Notes: generated by a model from the sequence alone, not told the origin. 33,670 nucleotides of DNA from Anoxybacillus sp. J5B_2022 (GCF_026847645.1 NZ_JAPSMC010000034.1:1-33670); one strand, 5' to 3'. Shown: positions 23,072-29,673, numbered from the stretch's first letter. Numbers and translations are program-made.

Positions 23072-25432
23072 TTACTTTAGAAAAGAGTACTTTGGAAATT
23101 TCAGTGAAAATGTTGTTCCACATTTTGCACTCTCTACTTCGATAAACCCGCCATGCTGCTGAACGACATAGCAACAGTACGCTAGTCCAATTCCATAGTT
23201 TTGACTTTTGTTTCGTTTCGTCGTGAAAAACGGTTCAAAAATATGTGGCAATGTTTGTTTGTCTATGCCTGTTCCTGTATCAGAAATTTGTATCATATAA
23301 TAGCGAAAGTTTTCTTGAAAGTTGATTTTAATTGTCCCGCCATTTGGCATTGCTTCAATTGCGTTAACGATCATATTTGTAAATACTTCTTTTAATTGTT
23401 GTTTGTCGCAGTAAAGGACGATAGGTCGGTCATAATTTTTTTGTATTTGAATTTGTTGGAGCATTGGGTGAAGCGATAAAATGCTCTCTTCCATAATTTC
23501 TGCGATATTTTCACGTTTTTTCTCGGATGAACGAATGGTGATCTTCGACTGAAAATCGGAAAGTGTAAGTTGCAAACGTTCAATGGTACTCTTCATATTT
23601 TGTATATTTGTAAGCATGTCATCATCATTTCGTTCATTGGCGTATTGTTCAATAGTGTGACAAAATAATTGAAGTTTATTTATATCATTTTTTAATTTAT
23701 GGTTGAGCATCGCTGTTCCAGTAAATATCGATTGCATCGATTGCTTCCAATATAGACGATGCACGTTCAAGCGAATATGTAATAACCCATATTTAAATAA
23801 GGCAACAATAAAAAAAATAAAAGACATGATGATGATATTTGTGTTATAGCGCCAACTATCATGATTACCGAATGCACGTAAAATATAGTTTGTTGTTACG
23901 GCAAATAAAATCGGAGGAATAAAAACGAGATTTGTAAAGAAACGATTTCGTTTTAAGATAGGATGTGTTTCTTTCATGTAAGCAAATAAAAGGAGACACA
24001 CTCCAAACAAGATATAAGGAACGACCCACCATAATGCGATGTGGTAAGGGACGATATATATTGGATATATCGGATATTTTATTGCCATAAATAAAATCGG
24101 TATAAAAAGAATGTATGCTAATCGCTTTTGATAGATCGGTGAAATGAGTCCAGAATATGTGATGGAAAACATAAGAAACGCGTAAGGTGTTACATAATGG
24201 CAAATGAATGATAATAAATCTATGATGAGTTTTACAACGGTAGAGGAAGCGGAGTACGGTAGCATATTTTCTTCGATGACAACAGATAATCCGCCGGTGC
24301 CACCGACGAAAGCGACAGAGCTTGCCCATTTCGAAGCAGAATTTTTACGGTCTATAAGTAAAACAATTGCTCCACCAATCCATAACAGCACGAATAATAG
24401 AAGCAAAATTATACACTCCTCGATGGTAATGAATGTATAAAGGTAACACATCTTTAGCGATTTTTTGTGGTGGAAAATAATTACTGAATGTCCGCAGTGA
24501 TAAGAAAGAAAATTTGGGATGTCCCATGCTTGTTGTAATGCTAAGACATCTTCAAAATGGACGTATTGGTTATATCGTCCGGCAATGAATAAAATACGAT
24601 TTCGATCGATCTTCGGTTTTTGGGAAATTGGTTCAAGCATTTTCCAATATTCTTTCAGCATATCATAAGTAACCCCATTGTTTTGCAAGTCTTGCTTAAT
24701 GTATTTCCCGATCGGTGTATGCCACACAGCATAGGATAAACTATTGGCGTACATAATAGAAATAACCGCATCAGCATATTCCTCCGCGGTAGCGACTAGA
24801 TTTGTAATCAGTCCCCCTAAACTTACTCCGACTAAGATGACTTTTTCACCTTTTTTCTGTTTAATCCATCGAATAAGTGCGCGAATTTCCGTGACAGCTT
24901 GCCTGACGGAAAAAACGGAACGCTCTATATTTGCGCTAATCATATATTCCCCGCTATATGTGGAATAAGCTCTGTCAAAATGGAAAGGAAGAATCATTTG
25001 CCACATGTGAAATCCCGATTTGTTGAAAGGTTTTAGGAATAATCGGTTGATTTTCTCCCATTGATCCATTCTCCAACCATGGACAACAACAACATGAACA
25101 GGAGAATGCGAAGAGTGGAAATAAACATTTCCTTGAACCCGATCGTTTATCTCATCTCCAGATTTCATCGGACTTTGAAATGAAAAACGGTGAATTTCAT
25201 AATTCATTTGTTTATGTATATGTTCAAAGTGGACATCAGGTATTTCCGGCGTCGGATAAACGATATCCCAACTTACATCATCAAAAAGCGGCCGGTCATA
25301 AGGTGTAAATTGAGATTTTCTGCTTTTTTGGCGATGCAATAAATATAAACCAACCCAATCTAACGAGCATGCCATCCACTTGCGAATATTCCCACTTCCT
25401 TTGGATAGAAAGGTAAAAAATGACGGTTTCAT
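23072..25432 (-). CDS. alpha/beta hydrolase merged with membrane histidine kinase (one open frame, probably by frameshift)
   Basis: The frame encodes 786 residues. Residues 1–323 are an alpha/beta hydrolase: VHVVVVHGW (oxyanion region), GVSLGG with nucleophile S204, and YHCGH with H315. The acid position reads GRYNQY, where the module-C copy has GRYDQY (Asn for Asp). Residues from about 343 form a kinase: about seven membrane helices, an H-box LNHKLKND, N-box NMIVNAIEAM, DTGTG, and YGIGL. In the sister copy (32076–33554) these are two genes. Here one A is missing from an A7 tract (24461–24466) and one A from a TTAACC (near 24443), which removes the hydrolase stop and joins the frames. The kinase probably still starts at TTG 24406 (444 aa). 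No ribosome site precedes ATG 25432. Confidence 0.85.
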   Translation of the reverse strand: MKPSFFTFLSKGSGNIRKWMACSLDWVGLYLLHRQKSRKSQFTPYDRPLFDDVSWDIVYPTPEIPDVHFEHIHKQMNYEIHRFSFQSPMKSGDEINDRVQGNVYFHSSHSPVHVVVVHGWRMDQWEKINRLFLKPFNKSGFHMWQMILPFHFDRAYSTYSGEYMISANIERSVFSVRQAVTEIRALIRWIKQKKGEKVILVGVSLGGLITNLVATAEEYADAVISIMYANSLSYAVWHTPIGKYIKQDLQNNGVTYDMLKEYWKMLEPISQKPKIDRNRILFIAGRYNQYVHFEDVLALQQAWDIPNFLSYHCGHSVIIFHHKKSLKMCYLYTFITIEECIILLLLFVLLWIGGAIVLLIDRKNSASKWASSVAFVGGTGGLSVVIEENMLPYSASSTVVKLIIDLLSFICHYVTPYAFLMFSITYSGLISPIYQKRLAYILFIPILFMAIKYPIYPIYIVPYHIALWWVVPYILFGVCLLLFAYMKETHPILKRNRFFTNLVFIPPILFAVTTNYILRAFGNHDSWRYNTNIIIMSFIFFIVALFKYGLLHIRLNVHRLYWKQSMQSIFTGTAMLNHKLKNDINKLQLFCHTIEQYANERNDDDMLTNIQNMKSTIERLQLTLSDFQSKITIRSSEKKRENIAEIMEESILSLHPMLQQIQIQKNYDRPIVLYCDKQQLKEVFTNMIVNAIEAMPNGGTIKINFQENFRYYMIQISDTGTGIDKQTLPHIFEPFFTTKRNKSQNYGIGLAYCCYVVQQHGGFIEVESAKCGTTFSLKFPKYSFLK
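24404..24421 (-). promoter_or_regulatory. internal ribosome site and TTG start of the histidine kinase
   Basis: On the minus strand GAGGAG is followed after 9 nt by TTG at 24406–24404, which begins the kinase helix LLLLFVLLW. The same signal is conserved at 32526 in the sister copy, where the kinase is a separate gene. Translation there would overlap the hydrolase stop, so the pair was originally coupled. Confidence 0.65.
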
Positions 25433-25459
25433 AATAGCACGACTTACAAGAAAGTTCAA
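25432..25459 (-). promoter_or_regulatory. promoter candidate overlapping the annotated hydrolase start
   Basis: On the minus strand TTGAAC, a 17-nt spacer and TATTAT end at the AT of the ATG at 25432. The same arrangement is kept in the 28.4-kb remnant and less well at 33.56 kb. If used, the transcript would begin after that ATG, and the real start would be downstream of AAAGGAAGTG (about codons 10–12). Confidence 0.4.
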
Positions 25460-25512
25460 TATATTTTTTAAAAATTTACTTTAATAACTTTTATTTCACA
25501 TAGAGGGGGAAG

Positions 25513-25561
25513 GTACTAAAAAAATTAGTACTTTACAGTTTAATACGGACGAAGTGATAAT
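25513..25561 (+). promoter_or_regulatory. island dyad promoter 1
   Basis: Dyad GTACTAAAAAAATTAGTAC (25513–25531) directly abuts –35 TTTACA (25532–25537). An 18-nt spacer and –10 GATAAT (25556–25561) follow. The site lies between the divergent hydrolase/kinase/regulator genes and the GG-peptide genes. A dyad abutting the –35 box is the usual place for an activator. Confidence 0.8.
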
Positions 25562-25583
25562 TTTTAAAGGGGAGGTGAGGAAC

Positions 25584-25832
25584 GTGAACAATGAATTGCA
25601 ATTAAACAATTATTTCTCGGAATTGGACGCTAGTGATATGCTAGGTCTTGACGGAGGTATTGATGCGTCTAAGATTGCAGCTGGAGTTGGATATACAATT
25701 GCAACAATTGGAGCGGTTGCTGTTGCTTGGTACGCTCCATCCCCACCTGCTAAATATGCAGGTGCTATGTCAGCAATCGGTTTTGCTTATAGCGCTGCAA
25801 AAAGCTTTTATGATGGTTTTACAACCAAATAG
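25584..25832 (+). CDS. double-glycine leader peptide 1 (bacteriocin-like)
   Basis: An 82-residue precursor: a 25-residue leader containing YFSELDASDMLGLDGG, then a 57-residue mature part beginning IDASKIAAGVGYTIATIGAV and rich in Ala/Gly with AYSAAKSF near the end. The leader matches the class II bacteriocin/pheromone GG type cut and exported by C39-peptidase ABC transporters. The mature region can form one or two membrane-seeking helices. GTG 25584 is the start because AGGGGAGGTGAGG ends just upstream; the longer frame from 25554 overlaps the promoter. It is the first gene after dyad promoter 1. A bacteriocin or a signal peptide are both possible. Confidence 0.8.
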   Translation: MNNELQLNNYFSELDASDMLGLDGGIDASKIAAGVGYTIATIGAVAVAWYAPSPPAKYAGAMSAIGFAYSAAKSFYDGFTTK

Positions 25833-25856
25833 TATTGGTATTTGGAGGGAGTTATA

Positions 25857-26102
25857 ATGGAATTAACTGCTTTTTCTGGATTAGAAGCTATAAGTGATAC
25901 GGATATACTACAAATTGACGGTGGAATAAAAGTGAATTGGTGGCAACTAGCTGAGGGAGTTACGACATTGGCCGCCGCTTCTGGTTTCTATGTAACAGCA
26001 GCATTTTTAACACCAACAGTAGCTGGGGCTGCGGCATCTGCAGCTGTTGGAATGGGACTACAAGTGGCAGCGTATTCAACAATTGCGGGTGCTTTCAAAT
26101 AG
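25857..26102 (+). CDS. double-glycine leader peptide 2 (bacteriocin-like)
   Basis: An 81-residue precursor with a 23-residue leader (MELTAFSGLEAISDTDILQI then DGG) and a 58-residue mature peptide beginning IKVNWWQLAEGVTTLAAASG. It is strongly hydrophobic and Ala/Gly-rich. GGAGGGAG lies 7 nt before ATG 25857, and the gene starts 24 nt after peptide 1, so the two may work as a two-peptide bacteriocin. The mature start KVNWWQLAEGV resembles peptide 4 (KVKWGQVLEGV at 29.5 kb), so these two are paralogues. A hairpin follows at 26111–26144. Confidence 0.82.
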   Translation: MELTAFSGLEAISDTDILQIDGGIKVNWWQLAEGVTTLAAASGFYVTAAFLTPTVAGAAASAAVGMGLQVAAYSTIAGAFK

Positions 26103-26110
26103 TGCATACA

Positions 26111-26144
26111 AAAGCGGGAAGTTCAACTATCACATTCCCGCTTT
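26111..26144 (+). terminator. hairpin after peptide 2
   Basis: AAAGCGGGAA (26111–26120) / TTCCCGCTTT (26135–26144), a 10-bp stem without a downstream T run. It may be a partial terminator that favours the peptide genes over the downstream membrane genes. Confidence 0.6.
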
Positions 26145-26166
26145 CGAATGATTTCGGAGGTTAATA

Positions 26167-26403
26167 GTGGTGACAAATCATATGACGAATAAAAAATGGT
26201 TTCTATATTTTTTGTTATCAGGAGTACCGCTTTCAATATATGGTTTATTAGTCATATTAAAAATCTTGATGAATCATAGAGACTTAAACAATTTAATGGA
26301 AGCTGTTTCAGGGGGATTGTTTCTTATTGCTGGGTTTACAGCTTTGTTTTTTGCAAGACATTATTATAGCAAACATAAAAAAGAGAATAATGGGGTAGAG
26401 TGA
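26167..26403 (+). CDS. small membrane protein, immunity candidate (78 aa)
   Basis: Starts at GTG 26167 (or GTG 26170) after GGAGG. The sequence NKKWFLYFLLSGVPLSIYGLL and EAVSGGLFLIAGFTALFFARH gives two membrane helices (about 11–31 and 45–63) with basic ends (HKKENNGVE). Genes of this size and layout directly after class II bacteriocin genes commonly encode immunity proteins protecting the producer. No homology is recognised, so the function is inferred from position only. Confidence 0.68.
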   Translation: MVTNHMTNKKWFLYFLLSGVPLSIYGLLVILKILMNHRDLNNLMEAVSGGLFLIAGFTALFFARHYYSKHKKENNGVE

Positions 26404-26421
26404 TATTTTTGTATAAGCTTT

Positions 26422-26607
26422 ATGATGAAACAAACAATAAAACCTTTAAAAAGAAGAATAGGCATAGGTATTGTGTATGGCTTGATCTCATTTTTTTATT
26501 CTCTTTTGAGAGAAAATGAGATAAGTATAGATGCAATTGTTTTAACGGTGTGTATGTTCATTTTATATTTGCATTTTAGGGCAAGAGATCTTGACGAAAA
26601 AGAATGA
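26422..26607 (+). CDS. small membrane protein (61 aa)
   Basis: Two hydrophobic segments (about residues 13–29 and 35–51) with a very basic N-terminus (KPLKRRIG) and acidic C-terminus (RARDLDEKE). It begins 18 nt after the preceding gene and has no good ribosome site of its own, so it may be translated by coupling. Probably a second immunity-type protein; the family is not recognised. Confidence 0.55.
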   Translation: MMKQTIKPLKRRIGIGIVYGLISFFYSLLRENEISIDAIVLTVCMFILYLHFRARDLDEKE

Positions 26608-26615
26608 ATGAACAT

Positions 26616-26700
26616 TTGAAAGACGTTACATATTTTGTGAATGGGATTGTTTTGAGCATTTTGCATTTTAAATAGCAAGGTGTCTTTCAATTTTCTTTTT
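26616..26700 (+). terminator. possible long-loop terminator
   Basis: TTGAAAGAC (26616–26624) and GTCTTTCAA (26682–26690) are perfect complements, followed by TTTTCTTTTTT. The loop is long (57 nt), so the fold is uncertain. Confidence 0.4.
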
Positions 26701-26746
26701 TATGCTTGCTCAGCATTATTGTTGTTTTATACACATGATTACAAAG

Positions 26747-26795
26747 GTACTAAAAAAGTTAGTACTTTACAGTCTTTTTGCACAAAAAATAGAAT
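26747..26795 (+). promoter_or_regulatory. island dyad promoter 2
   Basis: GTACTAAAAAAGTTAGTAC (26747–26765), TTTACA (26766–26771), an 18-nt spacer and TAGAAT (26790–26795). It drives the peptide gene at 26863. One central base differs from the other three copies and leaves the left arm intact. Confidence 0.8.
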
Positions 26796-26862
26796 GATAA
26801 TTGAAAATATATTTTATTTTCAAATCTTTATACAAGGTCATGTTGGAAGGAGAGATGGTTGA

Positions 26863-27144
26863 ATGCAAATGGTGTCAAACTTTCATTTGGAAGAGGCGTC
26901 TCTTAGTCGAGCGGGTTTCGGTGAACTTCAACAAGAAGAACTGGAGTATATTCGTGGTGGTGTTGCCCCGCTTATAATCTATGCTGTACGTATAGGGGGA
27001 GGGGCGATTATCGGAGCAACTGGTGGCGCGATTGGTAGTTATATCGCAACGGGGCATGTGAGTGGTCGAGCAGTTGTAGCTGGCGCAGTAACAGGTGCAC
27101 TTGGTGGTGCTTGGGGAGCATGGCTAAAAGTTGCAGGTTTATAG
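26863..27144 (+). CDS. double-glycine leader peptide 3 (bacteriocin-like)
   Basis: A 93-residue precursor. The leader of 33 residues ends FGELQQEELEYIRGG, a textbook GG leader. The 60-residue mature part begins VAPLIIYAVRIGGGAIIGAT and is very Gly-rich, with several GxxxG motifs (GGAIGSYIATG, GAVTGALGGAWGAW), as in helix–helix pairing two-peptide bacteriocins. ATG 26863 follows AAGGAG; ATG 26869 is an alternative. It has its own dyad promoter (26747–26795) and is followed by another small membrane protein. Confidence 0.85.
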   Translation: MQMVSNFHLEEASLSRAGFGELQQEELEYIRGGVAPLIIYAVRIGGGAIIGATGGAIGSYIATGHVSGRAVVAGAVTGALGGAWGAWLKVAGL

Positions 27145-27220
27145 AATTAACTTTCCACATACAATTAAAATGAGCCCTTTCTACTGTTTTTATGACTTAG
27201 GAGAGTGCAGGGGTGAGAAA

Positions 27221-27397
27221 ATGCGTAATCTTATTAGTGAGAGTGTTACTGTGACTTTTCCGATTATTGGAGTAATGGCAATATTATACTGGCCAAGCTC
27301 GTTTCGTAATTTTTTAGCTGTTGTGATTAGTGGGATGGTTTGTTTTCTTCTGTACGGTTTGTATATTTGGATAATGGACAAATTTTTAGAGATATAA
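27221..27397 (+). CDS. small membrane protein, immunity candidate (58 aa)
   Basis: Starts MRNLISESVTVTFPIIGVMA and continues with a second helix FLAVVISGMVCFLLYGLYIW. There are two membrane spans (about 9–25 and 33–52). ATG 27221 is chosen for AGGGGTGAG just upstream; the longer frame from 27131 overlaps peptide 3 and lacks a ribosome site. Position after peptide 3 suggests an immunity role. The family is not recognised. Confidence 0.65.
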   Translation: MRNLISESVTVTFPIIGVMAILYWPSSFRNFLAVVISGMVCFLLYGLYIWIMDKFLEI

Positions 27398-27409
27398 AAT
27401 CTCAGGCAC

Positions 27410-27436
27410 ACCGCTCACTATATTTCGGTGGGCGGT
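27410..27436 (+). terminator. hairpin after the 58-aa membrane gene
   Basis: ACCGCTCAC (27410–27418) / GTGGGCGGT (27428–27436), nine pairs with one wobble. Only TTAATT follows. Confidence 0.5.
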
Positions 27437-27490
27437 TAATTCGTCATTATGGCTGCGATGAGTCATTTCATACGAGGAGGAGTCTGTGTG

Positions 27491-27979
27491 ATGATAAACC
27501 AAACAGATACCAAGATTGAAAAGGAAAAGAGTATACGCTTTGAAAACTTAATATCTTTAAGAAAAAAAATGGAGAGTAATCAAGTGAATCGGGAGATTAT
27601 TAAGATCGCTGAATTTCTTGATAGTAATGGCATAAACAAAAATGGTCCAATGATAACAGCAACTTTTGGAGAAGAAATAGTGGATGGTAAGCATATTGTT
27701 GATATGGAAATTCTCGTTCCCATTGATGGAAAAGTAAGTCTCCCGAAACCATATGTTTTTAAAGAATTATTTCATTTAGTTCATGCAGTATATGCACGTA
27801 ACGTTGGTGATATCGAAAATCTTGAGAAAATTTATTATGATTTACAAAAATATATCGAAGATAACTCATTGCAACGTATTACGGCTGTTTATCTAGTGCA
27901 TGTTAACGACGAGTACGTGATGCATGGAGAAATTCCTATAATAGATGTATATATGGGGGTAAATCCATCCATATTATGA
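27491..27979 (+). CDS. GyrI-like (effector-binding fold) protein 1
   Basis: A soluble protein of 162 residues. A helical N-terminus (FENLISLRKKMESNQVNREI) is followed by NGPMITATFGEE, then DMEILVPIDGKVSLPKPYVF, KELFHLVHAVYARNVGDIEN, and DVYMGVNPS at the end. The order (a G-P-x-T strand, acid-x-E-I-x-I-P-I, a Y-x-x-L helix, then a terminal strand) fits the SoxS/GyrI-like small-molecule-binding fold; DUF5085-type bacillar proteins look similar. This is a fold guess from pattern. GGAGGAG lies 8 nt before ATG 27491. A paralogue lies at 28598. It precedes the exporter remnant by 41 bp. It may sense or bind a hydrophobic ligand or peptide. Confidence 0.7.
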   Translation: MINQTDTKIEKEKSIRFENLISLRKKMESNQVNREIIKIAEFLDSNGINKNGPMITATFGEEIVDGKHIVDMEILVPIDGKVSLPKPYVFKELFHLVHAVYARNVGDIENLEKIYYDLQKYIEDNSLQRITAVYLVHVNDEYVMHGEIPIIDVYMGVNPSIL

Positions 27980-28019
27980 GATGATGAGGAGTTTATAGAT
28001 CCTTCGAGATGTAGTCACT

Positions 28020-28336
28020 ATGTTTTCTTTTTTCAATAAATACTACTGCACAAGCAACACGATATAAAAGACTGCGGTCCGGCTTGTTTGGCTACGATAT
28101 GCAAACAGTACGGCTTATCGAAAATAAGAGAAGTTGCTGGTACGGATAAGCAAGGAACGAATTTATACGGTTTGATTAAAGCGGCGGAGCAACTTGGGTT
28201 TACAGCAAAAGGGGTTCGAGGAAACCAAGAAAGTCTTTTTCAACCTTTTCCGTTACCAGCGATTGCTCATGTCATTGTGAATCAAAGTTTATTGCATAAT
28301 GTGCGGAACTTCTGGCGGGAGATGCAGCAAATATAA
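28020..28336 (+). pseudogene. broken C39-peptidase bacteriocin ABC exporter (head only)
   Basis: ATG 28020 begins MFSFFNKYYC. After a frameshift near 28050 the frame reads KQHDIKDCGPACLATICKQY, then GLSKIREVAGTDKQGTNLYG, LIKAAEQLGFTAKGVRGNQE. This is the peptidase C39 domain that cuts GG leaders, with the catalytic Cys codon at 28073. The usual catalytic His–Asp part, the membrane domain and the ATPase are gone: at about 28321 the sequence switches into the reversed hydrolase head of the next module. The start has GAGATG instead of a good ribosome site. It is non-functional by three criteria. Confidence 0.9.
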
Positions 28337-28420
28337 ACCAACCCCATCTAACGAGCATGCCAACCACTTACGAATACTCCCACTTCCTTTGGATAGAAAG
28401 GTAAAAAATGACGGTTTCAT
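28321..28420 (-). pseudogene. hydrolase head remnant (module B)
   Basis: The minus strand from 28420 reads MKPSFFTFLSKGSGSIRKWL, then ACSLDGVGLYLLH. It is nearly identical to the first 33 residues of the hydrolase at 25432 and similar to that at 33554, and then runs into the exporter remnant. It marks where a deletion removed the rest of the exporter, a regulator, a kinase and most of a hydrolase. Confidence 0.88.
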
Positions 28421-28526
28421 AATAGCACGACTTATAAAAAAGTTCAATATATTTTTAAAAAATTTAACTTAAATAACTTTTATTTCATATACAGGAGGAG
28501 GGTACTAAAAAAATTAGTACTTTACA
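28321..28526. repeat. 200-bp repeat, copy B (hydrolase head and dyad promoter)
   Basis: Shared with 25333–25537 (copy A) and 33455–33648 (copy C): hydrolase start region, AT-rich leader and dyad promoter. Confidence 0.88.
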
Positions 28527-28549
28527 GTTTTATGTATTCTATTTATTGT
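28502..28549 (+). promoter_or_regulatory. island dyad promoter 3
   Basis: GTACTAAAAAAATTAGTAC (28502–28520), TTTACA (28521–28526), a 17-nt spacer and TATTGT (28544–28549). It drives the second GyrI-like gene. Confidence 0.78.
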
Positions 28550-28597
28550 GTATGTAGAACCAATGCAATGTTTCTATATTTGAAAGAGGGAAGGTAT

Positions 28598-29071
28598 ATG
28601 CTCGAGATATTAACGAACCAAGAAATTATATTCGGTAATGTTGTTTCTTACAGAGGGAAAATTAAGCAATCTCAGTTTAATGGCGTGCTTACTAGAATGA
28701 TAAAGGTACTAGAGGGAATGAATGTAAATAAGGAAGGACCTCTAATAACTACAACATTTAATGTTGAATCAGTGGGAGATGAAAGTGTATTCGACATGGA
28801 GATATTGATTCCAATCGATAAGAAGATAGAATTACCAAAAGGATATGTCTTCAAGGAAGTTTTTCATCTTGTTAATGCCATTAGTACAAGATATATTGGT
28901 GATCCTGTTGGATTACAAAACGTATATAATCAATTGATTGGATTCATCAGTCGAAATAAATTGCAACCCATTACAACAGCTTATAATGTATATATAAACG
29001 ATACAAGCTTTTTTAACGGGGAGCTACCTGTTATTTATGTGTATATCGGTATTAATCCTTCTAAAATATGA
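28598..29071 (+). CDS. GyrI-like (effector-binding fold) protein 2
   Basis: The 157-residue paralogue of the protein at 27491 has EGPLITTTFNVES, FDMEILIPIDKKIELPKGYV, FKEVFHLVNAISTRYIGDP and IYVYIGINPS aligned without large gaps. By eye roughly half of the residues in the C-terminal two thirds are identical. ATG 28598 is chosen for AGAGGGAAGG; the longer frame from 28532 includes promoter sequence. Here the gene is first after a dyad promoter, whereas paralogue 1 is last in its group. That separates it from any fixed pairing with a single peptide and supports a shared regulatory or protective role. Confidence 0.72.
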   Translation: MLEILTNQEIIFGNVVSYRGKIKQSQFNGVLTRMIKVLEGMNVNKEGPLITTTFNVESVGDESVFDMEILIPIDKKIELPKGYVFKEVFHLVNAISTRYIGDPVGLQNVYNQLIGFISRNKLQPITTAYNVYINDTSFFNGELPVIYVYIGINPSKI

Positions 29072-29294
29072 ATTGTTTATATAAGTTGCGATATCGTTCT
29101 GTTTCTGTACTCATGTTAATATAGGTCGGTACGTAACAGGATTAGCGGACAATTGGATGTAAGATAAAACTTCAGTTTGTATATGAATAGAGATTGATTT
29201 TTCTGACATATGTAAACCGTTTTCTCAATCAACTTAAACTAATATATCAAGTGTGTTCTGAAAAATTGCATTTTTATGATATCGATTTGGAGAA

Positions 29295-29365
29295 TTGACT
29301 TTACTCTGTTTAAAATTCCTGATACGCTCCGTTTCGAGTTATCAAAACAGAGCGAGGGGAATTTT
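29295..29365 (+). promoter_or_regulatory. structured leader before peptide 4, pseudoknot-ordered repeats
   Basis: Within the 335-bp gap 29072–29406, two complementary pairs interlock: CTCTGTTT (29304–29311) with AAACAGAG (29345–29352), and AAAATTCC (29312–29319) with GGAATTTT (29358–29365). The order A-B-A'-B' is that of an H-type pseudoknot. TGATA/TATCA (29320–29324, 29340–29344) can add an inner stem. TTGACT at 29295–29300 could be a –35. The rest of the gap is AT-rich without a visible gene. Confidence 0.45.
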
Positions 29366-29406
29366 ACATAATAATAATCTTTATATAGGAAAGGATGAGG
29401 GAGAGT

Positions 29407-29643
29407 ATGTTACAAAATGTGTCAATTGGATTCAATGAGCTAACTTTCGAGGAAATGGTTCTGGTGGATGGTGGGGTTAAAGTTAAATGGGGACAGGTAT
29501 TAGAAGGAGTTGCATATTTTGGAGCAACCATGCTTGCAATTTCTAGTGCTCCTGTAACAGTTCCTGTTGGTGTAATCGCGTTAGCTGGCTTATCAGGAAC
29601 TGCCTTTGCAGGATATACGGCGGGAAAGGCGATTAAATGGTAA
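29407..29643 (+). CDS. double-glycine leader peptide 4 (bacteriocin-like)
   Basis: A 78-residue precursor with a 23-residue leader (MLQNVSIGFNELTFEEMVLV then DGG) and a 55-residue mature peptide beginning VKVKWGQVLEGVAYFGATML and ending YTAGKAIKW. It is hydrophobic and Gly/Ala-rich, and paralogous to peptide 2. ATG 29407 is preferred over ATG 29395, which lies directly on its AGGAAAGG. No dyad motif precedes it. Instead there is a structured leader (29295–29365), so control may differ. A good terminator follows at 29674–29703. No immunity-like gene lies immediately after it. Confidence 0.82.
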   Translation: MLQNVSIGFNELTFEEMVLVDGGVKVKWGQVLEGVAYFGATMLAISSAPVTVPVGVIALAGLSGTAFAGYTAGKAIKW

Positions 29644-29673
29644 GAACGGTGATTAAATTTAGATAATAATGTG

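Larger units (their letters stand above)
23965..25537. repeat. 1.57-kb repeat, copy A (kinase head–hydrolase–dyad promoter)
   Basis: The sequence from the kinase membrane region through the hydrolase to the dyad promoter is repeated, highly similar and in the same orientation, at 32076–33648. A third, truncated copy of its last 200 bp lies at 28321–28526. Differences are mostly substitutions and scattered 1-nt indels. Confidence 0.88.

Noticed and set aside
23072-25432. Hydrolase–kinase frame as an evolved fusion protein
   Set aside because: The sister copy has two separate, coupled genes, and the fusion follows from two 1-nt deletions, one in a homopolymer. It is treated as a frameshift until resequenced.
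25513-25531. Island dyad GTACTAA…TTAGTAC as an intrinsic terminator
   Set aside because: The stem is only 7 bp and AT-rich with an A5 loop and no T run. Its fixed position next to TTTACA in four copies fits an operator better.
26680-26862. 60-codon frame before peptide 3
   Set aside because: It runs across dyad promoter 2, has no ribosome site and ends at the peptide 3 start.
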